A program made the translations under genes and the position numbers. A stretch of 39,596 nt of DNA from Rickettsia typhi (GTDB lineage: Bacteria; Pseudomonadota; Alphaproteobacteria; Rickettsiales; Rickettsiaceae): positions 1 to 39,596 of the forward strand of contig CAMDSB010000008.1 of the NCBI GenBank assembly GCA_945907105.1, in the 5' to 3' direction. Below the pieces are notes generated by a model. It was not told the DNA's origin, made no database searches, and worked only from the letters and a program-made list of their open reading frames with translations. Position 1 is the first letter of the stretch. Every line of letters begins with the position of its first letter. Below, piece by piece: positions 18,915-28,711 of this stretch.

Positions 18915-19012
18915 CTATTGAACTTGGACTATTGAACTGTTGTTTAAATGAATTTTTCGTCAGAAAATTACACTATATCAGCAAAACCATTATATGTCAT
19001 GTAAAGAATAGT

Positions 19013-19040
19013 TTGTTGGATCCGTGGCTTTGTGTATAGA
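19013..19040 (+). promoter_or_regulatory. Possible promoter of the patatin gene
   Basis: TTGTTG (19013-19018), a 16-nt spacer, then TATAGA (19035-19040), about 50 nt upstream of the start codon. It is a moderate match only. Confidence 0.3.
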
Positions 19041-19093
19041 ATAGTAAAACAATAGTTAAATATATACATAATAGTTAATATAACAGGGTGATC

Positions 19094-20944
19094 ATGACAA
19101 AAAATCCTTACCAAGAAGAGCTAGAATCTAGGTTGAAGAAACTGACAGCAGCCCAAAATGAGCCATTTAAATATGCCGCATTTAGTGGCGGCGGCGCTAA
19201 GGGTGCCATTTATTCTGGTGTTCACGAGGAACTAGAAAGATCTGGTGTTCTTGGTGGACTAGAAGCTGTCGCCGGTAGTTCAGCGGGAGCAATGACAGCA
19301 GCACTTATTGCAACCGGAATCACCTCAAAGGACTTTAGGAAATTATCTAATGAAACAAATTTTGAGAAGTTACTTGGTGATGGCTTTATCGTCAATAAAG
19401 ATGGCAAACCTCTATATAAACTCATGCATGATACAATTAGTAGCAATGTTACTAATTATCTAAAAGATAAAGATATAATGGAAGTTTGTAATACACGAAT
19501 GGAGTCTATTACAAAAGAAATAGAAAAATTGAAAAACGATAAAAGTCCTGCATCTCTTGAACAACTTGAGGTCTTAAAAGATCAGAAACTTAAGCTACAA
19601 GCAGTAATAGATACTGATGGTGTACAATTTGCCGAGCTGAATAAACGAGCACAAGAGACGGGTACTATATATTTCAAAGATTTAGATCTACTTCATCTAA
19701 TTGATCCAATTAAATTTAAAGATTTAGTTGTTACAGCTACAAATCGAGCTACTGGTGAACTTACAATCTTCGATGCAAGAAAAACGCCCGAGGTTGAGAT
19801 TGCCCTCGCCTGTCGTGCCTCTGCGTCAATTCCAATCGTATTTGAACCAGTAAAGATTAATGGAGTTGAATATGTTGATGGGGGTTACAGGGATAATATT
19901 CCACAAAAGTATTTCGAAGGGCAAGAACAGCCAAAAGGCGCTGAAGATATTACTGGTTCCAAAGAGCAAATAGGACAAGCCAAGAAGAAAGGGAGAACAC
20001 TTGCTCTAGCCTTTGGATCAGATAGTAGAGATAGTGCTGCTCATGTAGCTGTTTATAGTGCACAGGAAAAAATTTCTAATCCTAGTATGATTGTGAAATT
20101 CCTTATGGACGTTGTTTTTAAATTCCTGGCAAAAGTTGGTGGAAATTTTGAATATTCAAAAGAAGAAAATAAAACCTATGACGGTTTGCGGAAGAATGCT
20201 TTGAATGCTGTGATACTTGATACTAAGGATGTTGGTACGTTATCATTTGCAGAAGCGCAAAAAAAGGCTGAGTATCTCCATGTTAAGGGCTCTATTCAAA
20301 CAGCTAGGCACTTTGAGAATCATGATATTGGATCTAATCCTGATAAAAATCTGGATAGAAAAGAATTTATGCTTAAGGTTTTTGAAGAAACTCAAAGCAA
20401 GGGAATCATCTCAAAGTGGAAAGATAAAATCCTCGGGGGCAAAGAAAAAAAGTCAAATGATTTGTTATCATTTTGTAAACCTGAACCTTGGGAGGGAAAG
20501 AACAAAACAGAGATATTATCTCAGTTTGTAACCGCCGCTGCAACTTCTCGTTCTGACGGCCAATTAACTAGCGGAACGGCAACGATGAAGAAAATGGTTG
20601 ATATACTCAATGATCCCTCAACTCCTTCGATAATCAAGAAAGATTTTATTGATTTACTTAAAGTAGAGATAAAACAGAAAAAAGGCCAATCTAAAGCTGA
20701 AAGCATTGTTGCTCATAAGTTTAAGGCTTCAGATTTCGACGGGCTTCTTAACAAAATTCAGCAAGATAAGCCACAGTCTAAAACTAAGCTGCAACCAAGA
20801 AAAAAAGAAAATATTGATCTAACTAACTCTAAAAAAAGAAATAATGTTGTTCGCGATATATTAAGCTCTAAAAGGCCAAAGTCCCACACTGATAAACTCT
20901 TAGAGTCTTCTAAGCAGAATGTGGGACAAAAAACACGGGGTTGA
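19094..20944 (+). CDS. Patatin-like phospholipase with long charged C-terminal extension
   Basis: 616 residues. The patatin domain (about 24-410) has the oxyanion-hole motif GGGAKG (32-37), nucleophile elbow GSSAG (Ser63) and DGG (Asp262), so the Ser-Asp dyad is intact. A charged helical insertion lies at about 135-185. The C-terminal 200 residues are hydrophilic, include GGKEK (448-452), and end in a basic tail (KTRG). Rickettsia Pat1 and Pat2 have this architecture; they are secreted, host-activated phospholipase A2 enzymes used in entry and phagosome escape. There is no signal peptide, which is consistent with non-Sec export. The start is ATG 19094 behind AGGG, not the GTG two codons earlier. 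Which Pat it corresponds to is uncertain. Confidence 0.92.
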   Translation: MTKNPYQEELESRLKKLTAAQNEPFKYAAFSGGGAKGAIYSGVHEELERSGVLGGLEAVAGSSAGAMTAALIATGITSKDFRKLSNETNFEKLLGDGFIVNKDGKPLYKLMHDTISSNVTNYLKDKDIMEVCNTRMESITKEIEKLKNDKSPASLEQLEVLKDQKLKLQAVIDTDGVQFAELNKRAQETGTIYFKDLDLLHLIDPIKFKDLVVTATNRATGELTIFDARKTPEVEIALACRASASIPIVFEPVKINGVEYVDGGYRDNIPQKYFEGQEQPKGAEDITGSKEQIGQAKKKGRTLALAFGSDSRDSAAHVAVYSAQEKISNPSMIVKFLMDVVFKFLAKVGGNFEYSKEENKTYDGLRKNALNAVILDTKDVGTLSFAEAQKKAEYLHVKGSIQTARHFENHDIGSNPDKNLDRKEFMLKVFEETQSKGIISKWKDKILGGKEKKSNDLLSFCKPEPWEGKNKTEILSQFVTAAATSRSDGQLTSGTATMKKMVDILNDPSTPSIIKKDFIDLLKVEIKQKKGQSKAESIVAHKFKASDFDGLLNKIQQDKPQSKTKLQPRKKENIDLTNSKKRNNVVRDILSSKRPKSHTDKLLESSKQNVGQKTRG

Positions 20945-21069
20945 AAACTACGAACTTCTATATTTAGTACTCTAGGAAGAATTTGTATAAAATTTTACGA
21001 AGAGTTGGAAAAAGGACAGTAATCTTTAGAAAAAACTAAGGCAGCACAAATCTCAAACATTAAAGAACT

Positions 21070-21111
21070 AAAAGTCGTACTGAAAGTTCAGCACGACTTT
21101 TTATAGTTTTT
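21070..21111 (+). terminator. Rho-independent terminator downstream of the patatin gene
   Basis: AAAAGTCGT (21070-21078) pairs with ACGACTTTT (21093-21101). After one mismatch, CTGAA pairs with TTCAG, giving an almost continuous hairpin. A T-rich run follows (TTTTATAGTTTTT). It lies 125 nt past the patatin stop and 42 nt before the end of the convergent barrel gene; the A-rich left flank means it may act in both directions. Confidence 0.75.
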
Positions 21112-21152
21112 ATAGAGTTTGGCTCTAGAATTTTCCGGCGTAACAATTTGGA

Positions 21153-21875
21153 TCAGAACCTAAATCCGAAACCAGCAGAAATAACTAGAGGGCTCCAATC
21201 CACTTTTGAACGAACATCAGTTACAGCAGCGTTATTTGGCCCTAAAAAGCCTTTCTTAAATGTAACGTTTGATTTTAAGAAATATTTTCTTATATCAAAG
21301 GTGAATAGCGTATCATCCTTTGATATGAAATCAACGCCTATTTGGGCTACTGGCCCATAACCAGTTGAGACCTTAATAGCCTTTGAGCGTGTATACATGT
21401 ATGTACCATGAATTCCGCCCCCAACGTAAGGCCTTATTGCTCCAAAAGGTGCCACGTGATATTGAATTGTTCCTGCAGCAGGAACAATAATGATTTGATT
21501 GTTTTTGCCAGCGACCCCTGTGCCATCACCAAGAGATAAGGCGGCTTTGCTTAAGGATGAACTTTTAACTCTCATTATCCCTATCCCTAAGGATAATTCG
21601 GCCGCAATGTTATCAGTAAAGAAGTAGGTAGTGGCAGTATCAACTCCATATCCTACCTGCACTAAAGTGCCTGGTTTCTCTTTTGTTGCAACCGAAGCTG
21701 GGAAATTTTTGGGTTTTGACAAGGTGTTTAGGTAAAAGCCTCTAATTTTAAACAGAAGATCACCTTCGTCTTCGTAGTAGTTAGCATAATAATCATCATG
21801 AGCTGCAAAAGCTATACTCGCTGAGGCTACAAAGGCTGAAAAAACAATGACAGGTATAATTCTTAATATTTTCAT
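21153..21875 (-). CDS. OmpW-like outer membrane beta-barrel protein
   Basis: 240 residues with a signal peptide (1-24, cleavage after IAFA). The mature part is short amphipathic strands and turns and ends LVISAGFGFRF, with the terminal Phe recognised by the BAM complex. The body (VGYGVDTATTYFFTDNIAAELSLGIG; VAPFGAIRPYVGGGIHGTYM) resembles the eight-stranded OmpW family of small hydrophobic-molecule channels. I chose the ATG at 21875, because the frame begins with a TTG at 21911 whose 12 extra residues would spoil the signal peptide. It is single-copy and convergent with the patatin gene. Confidence 0.88.
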   Translation of the reverse strand: MKILRIIPVIVFSAFVASASIAFAAHDDYYANYYEDEGDLLFKIRGFYLNTLSKPKNFPASVATKEKPGTLVQVGYGVDTATTYFFTDNIAAELSLGIGIMRVKSSSLSKAALSLGDGTGVAGKNNQIIIVPAAGTIQYHVAPFGAIRPYVGGGIHGTYMYTRSKAIKVSTGYGPVAQIGVDFISKDDTLFTFDIRKYFLKSNVTFKKGFLGPNNAAVTDVRSKVDWSPLVISAGFGFRF

Positions 21876-22031
21876 AATCCAAACAAATTTTAAATTTTTG
21901 CTATAATCCAAGCTATCATTCTATACTAAAAGAACTAGAAGTATCTATCATGAAAAGACGCTTTGGGTAACTGAGTACCTCTATGAAATCAATAGGTGTG
22001 ATTAATGCAACATCATTTTTTGAAAAATCCC

Positions 22032-22059
22032 TTGCACTGATTCTCTATTTTGTTATATT
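22032..22059 (+). promoter_or_regulatory. Promoter of the SAM transporter gene
   Basis: TTGCAC (22032-22037), a 16-nt spacer, then TATATT (22054-22059). The leader to the ATG at 22142 is about 75 nt and contains the perfect palindrome TAACTTAAGTTA (22093-22104), a possible operator. Confidence 0.4.
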
Positions 22060-22141
22060 CTGCTTCCAACTTTTTAAAATGTTAAGCGTATATAACTTAA
22101 GTTAATGCTATATTACGTCTTTAAGTACAATGGGGTTTAAA

Positions 22142-23026
22142 ATGGATACTAGACTACGTTCTTATTTTATTGGGGTTAGTTGGTTTATTCTAAGCTTGGT
22201 AAGTAGTTCTATTAATGATGTGATTTCCAAATATATTGGTATGCGTCTTCATAGTTATGAGATTACTTTTTTTAGGTTTATGTTTGGTACTATGATCCTT
22301 TTTCCATTCGTAATGTATTATGGAGTATCAACTTTAAAAACTTCGCGGCCAATGGTACATTTTTTTAGAGGATTATTCTTATTTTTAGGAATGGCTGGGT
22401 GGACTTACGGCTTGACAATCGCGCCTGTTACTACTGGGACAGTCATCACCTTTACTATTCCAATTTTTGTTCTTGTACTAGGAGTATTCTTTCTGAGCGA
22501 GAATATTATTTGGCAAAGATGGCTTGTAACGATCGTGGCATTTATTGGGCTAATAATTACCCTTGACATAAACGCATCTGATTTTAATCCGCAAATACTA
22601 GTATTTGTTGGATCGGCGGTCCTATTTGCTGGTCTTGATATTATTAACAAAAAATTTGTTGTTAAAGAGAGTATGATCAGTATGCTCTTTTATTCTGCTA
22701 TTGTTACTGCGAGTCTAGCTTTGCCTTTTGCGTTACAATATTGGCTAATACCAACATTAGAAGAATTGGTTTTGTTGTTTATTTTAGGGGCTGGCGGTAG
22801 CTTAATATTATTTTTCTTATTAAAAGCCTTTTCGCTTGCAGATGCCACCGCTCTTGCACCATATCGTTATTTCGAGCTCGTTGTTTCTGCGATAATTGCT
22901 TATATTGTATTCCACGAAATACCTAAAGACGCTACCATACTTGGCTCGCTAGTCGTTATACCATCAACCTTGTTTATTATTTATTCCGAGAAGAAAGAGT
23001 TAGAAAAGAGAGCAGATAAAAAATAA
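22142..23026 (+). CDS. sam: S-adenosylmethionine uptake transporter (EamA/DMT family)
   Basis: 294 residues with ten predicted membrane spans in two EamA repeats. Segments such as [68 protein letters not shown] and [22 protein letters not shown] are, as I recall it, very close to R. prowazekii Sam (RP076), an experimentally shown SAM/SAH exchanger. This would supply SAM that the cell cannot make. I chose ATG 22142 because GGGG lies 6 nt upstream of it, whereas the ATG at 22130 (four codons earlier) has no ribosome-binding site. Confidence 0.92.
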   Translation: MDTRLRSYFIGVSWFILSLVSSSINDVISKYIGMRLHSYEITFFRFMFGTMILFPFVMYYGVSTLKTSRPMVHFFRGLFLFLGMAGWTYGLTIAPVTTGTVITFTIPIFVLVLGVFFLSENIIWQRWLVTIVAFIGLIITLDINASDFNPQILVFVGSAVLFAGLDIINKKFVVKESMISMLFYSAIVTASLALPFALQYWLIPTLEELVLLFILGAGGSLILFFLLKAFSLADATALAPYRYFELVVSAIIAYIVFHEIPKDATILGSLVVIPSTLFIIYSEKKELEKRADKK

Positions 23027-23136
23027 ATTCATACTCTTAATATGAATATAATATGAATAAAATCGAAATAGTATAAAAATGTTATTTTGATGATGTAGTA
23101 AAAATAGTTTATTATGTAACAAAATGGTAGTTGGTA

Positions 23137-24435
23137 ATGAATAAAAAGAAGTTAGTATTTACCAGCGGGGTAGCCAACACTTTTGAGTGGTATGACTATG
23201 CCCTATTTGGGCATTTTGCACCGATTATTGGAGCCAAGTTTTTCCCAGGGAGTGATCCAAGCACAGCATTACTTCATGCATTTTTAGTATTTGCAATTGG
23301 TTATTTAATGAGGCCTCTTGGTGGTATATTCTTCGGGATTGTCGGGGATAAATTTGGTCGAAAAGTTGCTTTAAGTTCATCGATAATGTGTATGGCAATA
23401 CCAACTGCCGCTATAGGTTTCTTACCAACTTACGAAACCTGGGGAATAGTTTCAACAGGTTTGATGATTGTTGTGCGTATGTTACAAGGCCTTTCAATGG
23501 GAGGCGCACTAACTGGATCGGTGTCTTTTATCATTGAACATACAAATAAAGAAGAGAGAGGCTTTTTTGGAAGTATTTCTATGGCTAGCATTTGTGTAGG
23601 AATTTTACTTGGTTCACTCGTATCATTTATTGTAAAAAATACTTTTACCCCAGAACAATTTGACAACTGGGCATGGAGATTACCTTTCATTGTAGGAATC
23701 ATTATTTACTTTGTTGGTATTTATATTAAGAAAAATACCTTAGAAACACCATTATTTATTGAAGCGCAATATCGGGGTGAAATCACAAAATCCCCTCTGA
23801 GAATTGCTTTTAAACAATATTGGTTTGATATGATTGTTTCTATTTTTATCAACGCTACAGGGTCGATTATCTTTTATTTAGAGGCTATATATCTAATTTC
23901 CTATTTAAAATTAAATCGTGGATTTCCTGAGGCAGATGTAAGTCATTTGGCTAATTTTTGTTACGTAGTAATGATTTTTATCACTCTGTTTGCTGGTTGG
24001 TTATCTGATAAAATAGGTAGAAGAAAAATATTTGTTTTTAACTTAGTATTTATCATCACAGCGACTCCATTCTTACTAGATGTAATTGAGAATTCCGGCT
24101 TCGTTGCCGTGGCATTTGCACAAATTGTTATTGCTATTATGGCTGCAACTTATATCGGTCCTGAACCGGCATTACAAGCTGAGTTTTATCCAACTTCTAT
24201 AAGAAATACAGCTTTATCAGTTTCATATAATACTGCTACAAGTATATTTGGTGGAACAGCGCCTTACGTTATTGAATCCTTAGTACAAAATACAGGAACT
24301 ATAACATCCAGTGTCTACTATATAATTGGTTCTTCTATCTTGGGGTTGATAGCATTATATTTTTATAAAGATAGATCGCTAAAAGACTATAAAGTCCGAA
24401 TTAGCGAAGAAGCTGGTCACCTTATAACTCCCTAA
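23137..24435 (+). CDS. proP: MFS metabolite:H+ symporter of the ProP (proline/betaine) type
   Basis: 432 residues with twelve membrane spans of the major facilitator superfamily, MHS subfamily. The loop 2-3 signature GDKFGRKVAL and the MRPLGG and RMLQGLSMGGALTGS motifs mark the ProP/KgtP group. Rickettsiae carry several such genes for osmolyte or dicarboxylate import. The very next gene, 18 nt downstream, is putA, which makes proline the most likely substrate. I use the ATG at 23137; a TTG two codons upstream is in frame. A GG-containing stretch (GGTAGTTGGTA) precedes the start. Confidence 0.92.
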   Translation: MNKKKLVFTSGVANTFEWYDYALFGHFAPIIGAKFFPGSDPSTALLHAFLVFAIGYLMRPLGGIFFGIVGDKFGRKVALSSSIMCMAIPTAAIGFLPTYETWGIVSTGLMIVVRMLQGLSMGGALTGSVSFIIEHTNKEERGFFGSISMASICVGILLGSLVSFIVKNTFTPEQFDNWAWRLPFIVGIIIYFVGIYIKKNTLETPLFIEAQYRGEITKSPLRIAFKQYWFDMIVSIFINATGSIIFYLEAIYLISYLKLNRGFPEADVSHLANFCYVVMIFITLFAGWLSDKIGRRKIFVFNLVFIITATPFLLDVIENSGFVAVAFAQIVIAIMAATYIGPEPALQAEFYPTSIRNTALSVSYNTATSIFGGTAPYVIESLVQNTGTITSSVYYIIGSSILGLIALYFYKDRSLKDYKVRISEEAGHLITP

Positions 24436-24453
24436 TATTATCATGCAAATTTA

Positions 24454-27400
24454 ATGACTGCACAAATCTTTCGAAGACAAGATAGTAGTGAAAATGAACT
24501 GGTAAAAGAGCTACTGCCAATGGCTAAACTACGTCAAGCCGAGCAGCAAAATGTTCTTGCTATGGGCAGAAAGTTTGTTACAAAAATAAGAGCCTCTCGT
24601 GGTTTTTCAATGGAGGAATTTCTTCAGCGCTACAACCTTTCTAATGAAGAAGGTATTGCGGTACTAGGCCTTGCCGAGGGGTTACTTAGGATTCCAGATT
24701 CCAAAGTAAGTGCAGAACTTATTGCCGATAAATTATCAAACAAAAATTGGGAATCGTTCTTATTTAAAGGAAGTAAATCTATTAAAACTATTATAGCCTC
24801 ATTTGGCTTATATTTTTCTGGAAAATTTACTGACATTGTTAATTCTAAGAACACTATTTCAAAACTTCTGGATAGAGTCGGCCAGCCAATTTTTGTCAAA
24901 ATATTAAAAGCCACCATTCTGGCTTTAAGCAAAGAATTTGTTTTTGCCAATGATATGCGCGAAGCTTTGATAAGAAAAGCTGCTTTCCCCCAAAATAAAT
25001 TTGCTTTTGATTTACTTGGTGAATCAGCAAGAACTCATAGGCAAGCTGCGACTTATTACAAGCAATATGAAGATGCAATTAAACTTATAGCTAAAGATTT
25101 TCCTAATACTGGGGAAGAAATTGAAGATAGACCAAATCTTTCAGTAAAATTAACTGCACTGCATCCTCGGTTTGAATTAGCAAAAATGCAGGAGTTAGAG
25201 GAAGTTCTTCTGCCAAAAGTAGTTTCATTAGTTGAAAGAATGAGAGATCATAATTTAACAATAACTTTTGATGCAGAAGAAGCTTTTAGAACAGATGCAT
25301 ATTTAGTATTCCTAACAAAGTTGATCAAACATACATCATTTAAAGAATTTAATGGTATAGGTTTCGTAGTTCAAGCATATAAAACAAATAGCATGCGCAC
25401 CCTGCAATACCTTATTGATCTTGCTAAAGATATGGGGAGAAAAATTCCAATAAGATTAGTAAAAGGGGCATATTGGGATTCGGAAATTAAACGAGCTCAA
25501 GAGCTTGGTCTCAAACATTATCCAGTTTTTACAGTAAAGGATTATACCGATCTGAGCTACATAGCTTGCGCACGAAAAATTTTAGAAAATACTGAGTTTA
25601 TTTATCCTCAATTTGCAACTCATAATGCGGTTACAGCAGCAATTATAATTGAGCTTGCCAAAGATAAAAATGGTGATAAGAAATTTGAGTTCCAGAAACT
25701 CTATGGTATGGGTAATGCTCTTCATAAAGAGCTACAAAACCATAGAAATGTTAGAATTTATTCACCCGTTGGAACTACTCAAGATTTACTCGCGTATCTT
25801 ATGCGTAGGATGCTAGAAAATGGAGCATCAGCAAATTTTGTCAGTAAAGTAAATTCTACTGAAATTCCAATTAATGAAATTGTATATGACGTAAGTGATA
25901 AGGTATTAGGTATGTTAGACCACGACGATAAGATTGTTTTGCCAGAAAAAATATATCCAAACAGGAAAAATGCTATGGGATATGATTTAGGTTACAAAAG
26001 TAACTATGATTACATACAAGAGAAAGTATCCAGCTATTTTGATAAAGTACATAACGTAGGTTCGATCATAGATGGCAAAGAAATAATTAGTGATAAGCAT
26101 AGTAATGATGGTTTTTGCCCAGCCAAAAGTGCTCAGAAATTTTCATCAATATCAAATGCTGTTGAAGGAGAGATCCAAACTGCTATTCATTCTGCCAGCA
26201 TAGAATTCTCGGACTGGAGTAGACTTCCAGTCGACAAAAGAGCCTGCATTTTAGAAAAAATTGCCCAATCCTTTGAAGATAATAAGTTCGAACTATATGC
26301 AATATTGATAAAAGAAGCTGGCAAATCGATTCATGATGCAATAAATGAAGTAATCGAAGCTATCGACTTTTGTCGTTATTATGCTAATGAAGCACGAGTC
26401 ATAATGGCAGAGAGAAAGCTGCCTGGCGCTACTGGTGAGCGTAACACCCTAAGCATGCATGGACGTGGGGTATTTTTATGTATCAGTCCATGGAACTTTC
26501 CATTCGCAATTTTTGTTGGTCAAATTGTGGCTGCACTTGTTTCTGGTAATACAGTGCTTGCAAAGCCATCCACGCAAACACCTGTTATTGCTAATTTTGC
26601 TACTTTGCTTATGCACAGAGCTGGCGTACCAAAATCTGTATTGCAACTTGTGATCACCCCTTCATCTAACATAAGCAAAATTGTCGTTGCTGATGAGAGA
26701 ATTGCAGGAGTTGTTTTTACTGGATCATGTTCTGCAGCTCAATCCATCAACTCTGTTCTTGCAACCAGGCGCAATGGTATAGTTCCACTAATTGCTGAAA
26801 CAGGCGGACAAAACGCAATGATTGTTGATAGTTCTGCTCTTCTTGAACAAGTTACAGACGACGTGCTTACATCATCTTTTTACTCTGCGGGGCAAAGATG
26901 TTCTGCTCTTAGAATGTTGTATGTGCAGGAAGAAATCTATGATGATTTGCTTGAGATGATCAAAGGAGCTACTGAATTGCTAAAAATTGGTGATACTGCT
27001 AATTTTAGTATTGATATTGGCCCAGTGATTGATAAGAAGGCTCAAGATGCTTTGGAACACCATATCCATGATATGAGTATTAAAGATTTTAAAATATTTG
27101 TTCACCCACAGGCTGGGGCTATGAAGGATGGTTGTTATTTTTACCCGCATATCATCGAAGTAAAATCAATTAATGATATTTCTGATGAGAAATTTGGCCC
27201 AATACTTCACATCACAAAATTTAAGTCAAAGAATTTAGACCAGGTCATTGATGAAATAAATAATTGCGGTTTCGGCTTAACCTTTGGTATTCATTCCCGG
27301 ATTGAAGAAAAAATAGAATATATTAGAGCTAGAATGAGAGTAGGAAATATATATGCTAATCGTTCAATCGTTGGAGCAAAAGTAGAGTCCCAACCGTTTG

Positions 27401-27531
27401 GCGGACAAAATAAGTATGGAACTGGTTTTAAAGCTGGAGGACCTCATTATCTACTTAGATTTATGACTGAGCGTACAACAACAGTCAACACAACTGCATT
27501 TGGTGGTAATGTTGAGTTGCTAAATGGCTAG
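24454..27531 (+). CDS. putA: Bifunctional proline dehydrogenase / P5C dehydrogenase PutA
   Basis: 1025 residues that oxidise proline to glutamate in two steps, feeding electrons to the quinone pool and carbon to the TCA cycle. The proline dehydrogenase barrel (about 190-480) contains RLVKGAYWDSEIKRAQ and GMGNALH. The aldehyde dehydrogenase domain (about 560-1010) has catalytic Glu782 (AETGGQ) and Cys816 (SAGQRCSALR), with the expected 34-residue spacing. There is no N-terminal ribbon-helix-helix DNA-binding domain, so it is enzyme-only and does not autoregulate. It follows the ProP-type transporter by 18 nt, giving a two-gene proline uptake and catabolism unit. Confidence 0.97.
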   Translation: MTAQIFRRQDSSENELVKELLPMAKLRQAEQQNVLAMGRKFVTKIRASRGFSMEEFLQRYNLSNEEGIAVLGLAEGLLRIPDSKVSAELIADKLSNKNWESFLFKGSKSIKTIIASFGLYFSGKFTDIVNSKNTISKLLDRVGQPIFVKILKATILALSKEFVFANDMREALIRKAAFPQNKFAFDLLGESARTHRQAATYYKQYEDAIKLIAKDFPNTGEEIEDRPNLSVKLTALHPRFELAKMQELEEVLLPKVVSLVERMRDHNLTITFDAEEAFRTDAYLVFLTKLIKHTSFKEFNGIGFVVQAYKTNSMRTLQYLIDLAKDMGRKIPIRLVKGAYWDSEIKRAQELGLKHYPVFTVKDYTDLSYIACARKILENTEFIYPQFATHNAVTAAIIIELAKDKNGDKKFEFQKLYGMGNALHKELQNHRNVRIYSPVGTTQDLLAYLMRRMLENGASANFVSKVNSTEIPINEIVYDVSDKVLGMLDHDDKIVLPEKIYPNRKNAMGYDLGYKSNYDYIQEKVSSYFDKVHNVGSIIDGKEIISDKHSNDGFCPAKSAQKFSSISNAVEGEIQTAIHSASIEFSDWSRLPVDKRACILEKIAQSFEDNKFELYAILIKEAGKSIHDAINEVIEAIDFCRYYANEARVIMAERKLPGATGERNTLSMHGRGVFLCISPWNFPFAIFVGQIVAALVSGNTVLAKPSTQTPVIANFATLLMHRAGVPKSVLQLVITPSSNISKIVVADERIAGVVFTGSCSAAQSINSVLATRRNGIVPLIAETGGQNAMIVDSSALLEQVTDDVLTSSFYSAGQRCSALRMLYVQEEIYDDLLEMIKGATELLKIGDTANFSIDIGPVIDKKAQDALEHHIHDMSIKDFKIFVHPQAGAMKDGCYFYPHIIEVKSINDISDEKFGPILHITKFKSKNLDQVIDEINNCGFGLTFGIHSRIEEKIEYIRARMRVGNIYANRSIVGAKVESQPFGGQNKYGTGFKAGGPHYLLRFMTERTTTVNTTAFGGNVELLNG

Positions 27532-27546
27532 GTAGACCAAATCAAT

Positions 27547-28245
27547 TTAAACTTCAATAGCAAGCAAGGAGTAAATTGAAAAATAGTGAGATGTACTACC
27601 TCCAAGAACAAAGAGGTGCCAAATTGAGTGGTTAAAGGGTAATTTCTCCCAAAGATAGAATATCACTCCTACGGTATAGAATAACCCCCCGGCAATTAAT
27701 AAATACACACTTCTTGTTGAAAGACTAATGAATAGCTTGTCTAGTACTATCAGCACTAACCATCCCATTAGCAAATAGTTTATAAAGGCTATCCTTTGCA
27801 AAATTTTATTTTTACTACATCTAAAAATGCAACTTACAATAACCAACCCCCAAATGACTGTTATCATTATCAATCCAATAGAACCTTCAATACCTACTAG
27901 CATCAAGGGAGAATAGGTTCCCGCAATTAGGAAATATATCGAGAGATGATCAATTTTTTTAAAAAACTGGTTAAACTTTGTATTAGAAAAGGAATGATAG
28001 AGCGTCGAAGCTAGATAAAGAGCAATTAGAGTACTTCCAAAGATTATGTAGCTCACTAGATGCAGATATGTGCCTTTAGCATTAGCTTGTTGACAAAGAA
28101 CAACTAGCCCTACTATGCTTAATAAAGCGCCAGCGCCATGAGTCAGGATGTTAAGCAGCTCTTCCTTAAATCCATACTCGGAAATACGGTTTTTTGTATT
28201 ATCTGTCAGCATCAAATTAGTACAATTTTTATTCATACGGCTCAT
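27547..28245 (-). CDS. Hemolysin III / PAQR-type membrane protein
   Basis: 232 residues with seven predicted membrane spans. The family motifs are present: NILTHGAG near span 1, LASTLYHSFSN and DHLSIYFLIAGTYSPLML in the middle, and HSIWHLFVLGGS near the end. The conserved Ser, His and Asp residues form a zinc site in PAQR hydrolases. The name hemolysin III comes from a Bacillus homologue; true lytic activity is unproven. Convergent with putA, 15 nt apart. Confidence 0.92.
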   Translation of the reverse strand: MSRMNKNCTNLMLTDNTKNRISEYGFKEELLNILTHGAGALLSIVGLVVLCQQANAKGTYLHLVSYIIFGSTLIALYLASTLYHSFSNTKFNQFFKKIDHLSIYFLIAGTYSPLMLVGIEGSIGLIMITVIWGLVIVSCIFRCSKNKILQRIAFINYLLMGWLVLIVLDKLFISLSTRSVYLLIAGGLFYTVGVIFYLWEKLPFNHSIWHLFVLGGSTSHYFSIYSLLAIEV

Positions 28246-28297
28246 TGTCTGCCCTTTTGTGATTTATTGCAAGCATTAAAAAATAGTAATATTTTTC

Positions 28298-28711
28298 TTA
28301 AGTCTGACTTATCAAATCTTCAAGAGATTGCTGACAAACTCCATACGCCTTCCAAGAACAGCCTTCGCAGGCTATGTGAAATTTTTCTACACTCATATGT
28401 GTTTTGATTTGTTCTTTAGCTTGTTTCCAAGTAAAGATATCTCCTTCTTTAAGTGATAAAGCAGAAGCATGACCAACATCTAGTTTGCTGATCTTATCTT
28501 GTGCTTTACAAACTATTTCATCAATTTTGTTTGGGCAAGCAGAGCATATGCTGTCCATGAATGGTACTACTTCAATTTGTGTTTCTTCATCGTCGTTTAG
28601 TTGCTGCACTATTTTTTTGTAATTACGGACAAAACCCAAAGAGTACCCTTTGCCTCGAAAACCTAGGGTACACATAAAATGATGAGGTCTAAACTTTATT
28701 GTTTCTGCCAT
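28298..28711 (-). CDS. DUF1284 family cysteine-rich protein
   Basis: 137 residues. The start [25 protein letters not shown] matches DUF1284, a family of unknown function thought to bind an iron-sulfur cluster. Seven cysteines are present: 14, 56, 59, 68, 115, 118 and 126, including CSAC and CEGC pairs. No signal peptide or membrane span. Its ATG lies inside the end of bioY (16-nt overlap), so its translation is coupled to the biotin transporter gene. Function unknown. Confidence 0.9.
   Translation of the reverse strand: MAETIKFRPHHFMCTLGFRGKGYSLGFVRNYKKIVQQLNDDEETQIEVVPFMDSICSACPNKIDEIVCKAQDKISKLDVGHASALSLKEGDIFTWKQAKEQIKTHMSVEKFHIACEGCSWKAYGVCQQSLEDLISQT

Noticed and set aside
21983..22105. 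40-codon plus-strand frame with a hydrophobic middle upstream of the SAM transporter
   Set aside because: No ribosome-binding site, it overlaps the predicted promoter and palindrome of the transporter gene, and hydrophobic short frames are common by chance in AT-rich DNA.
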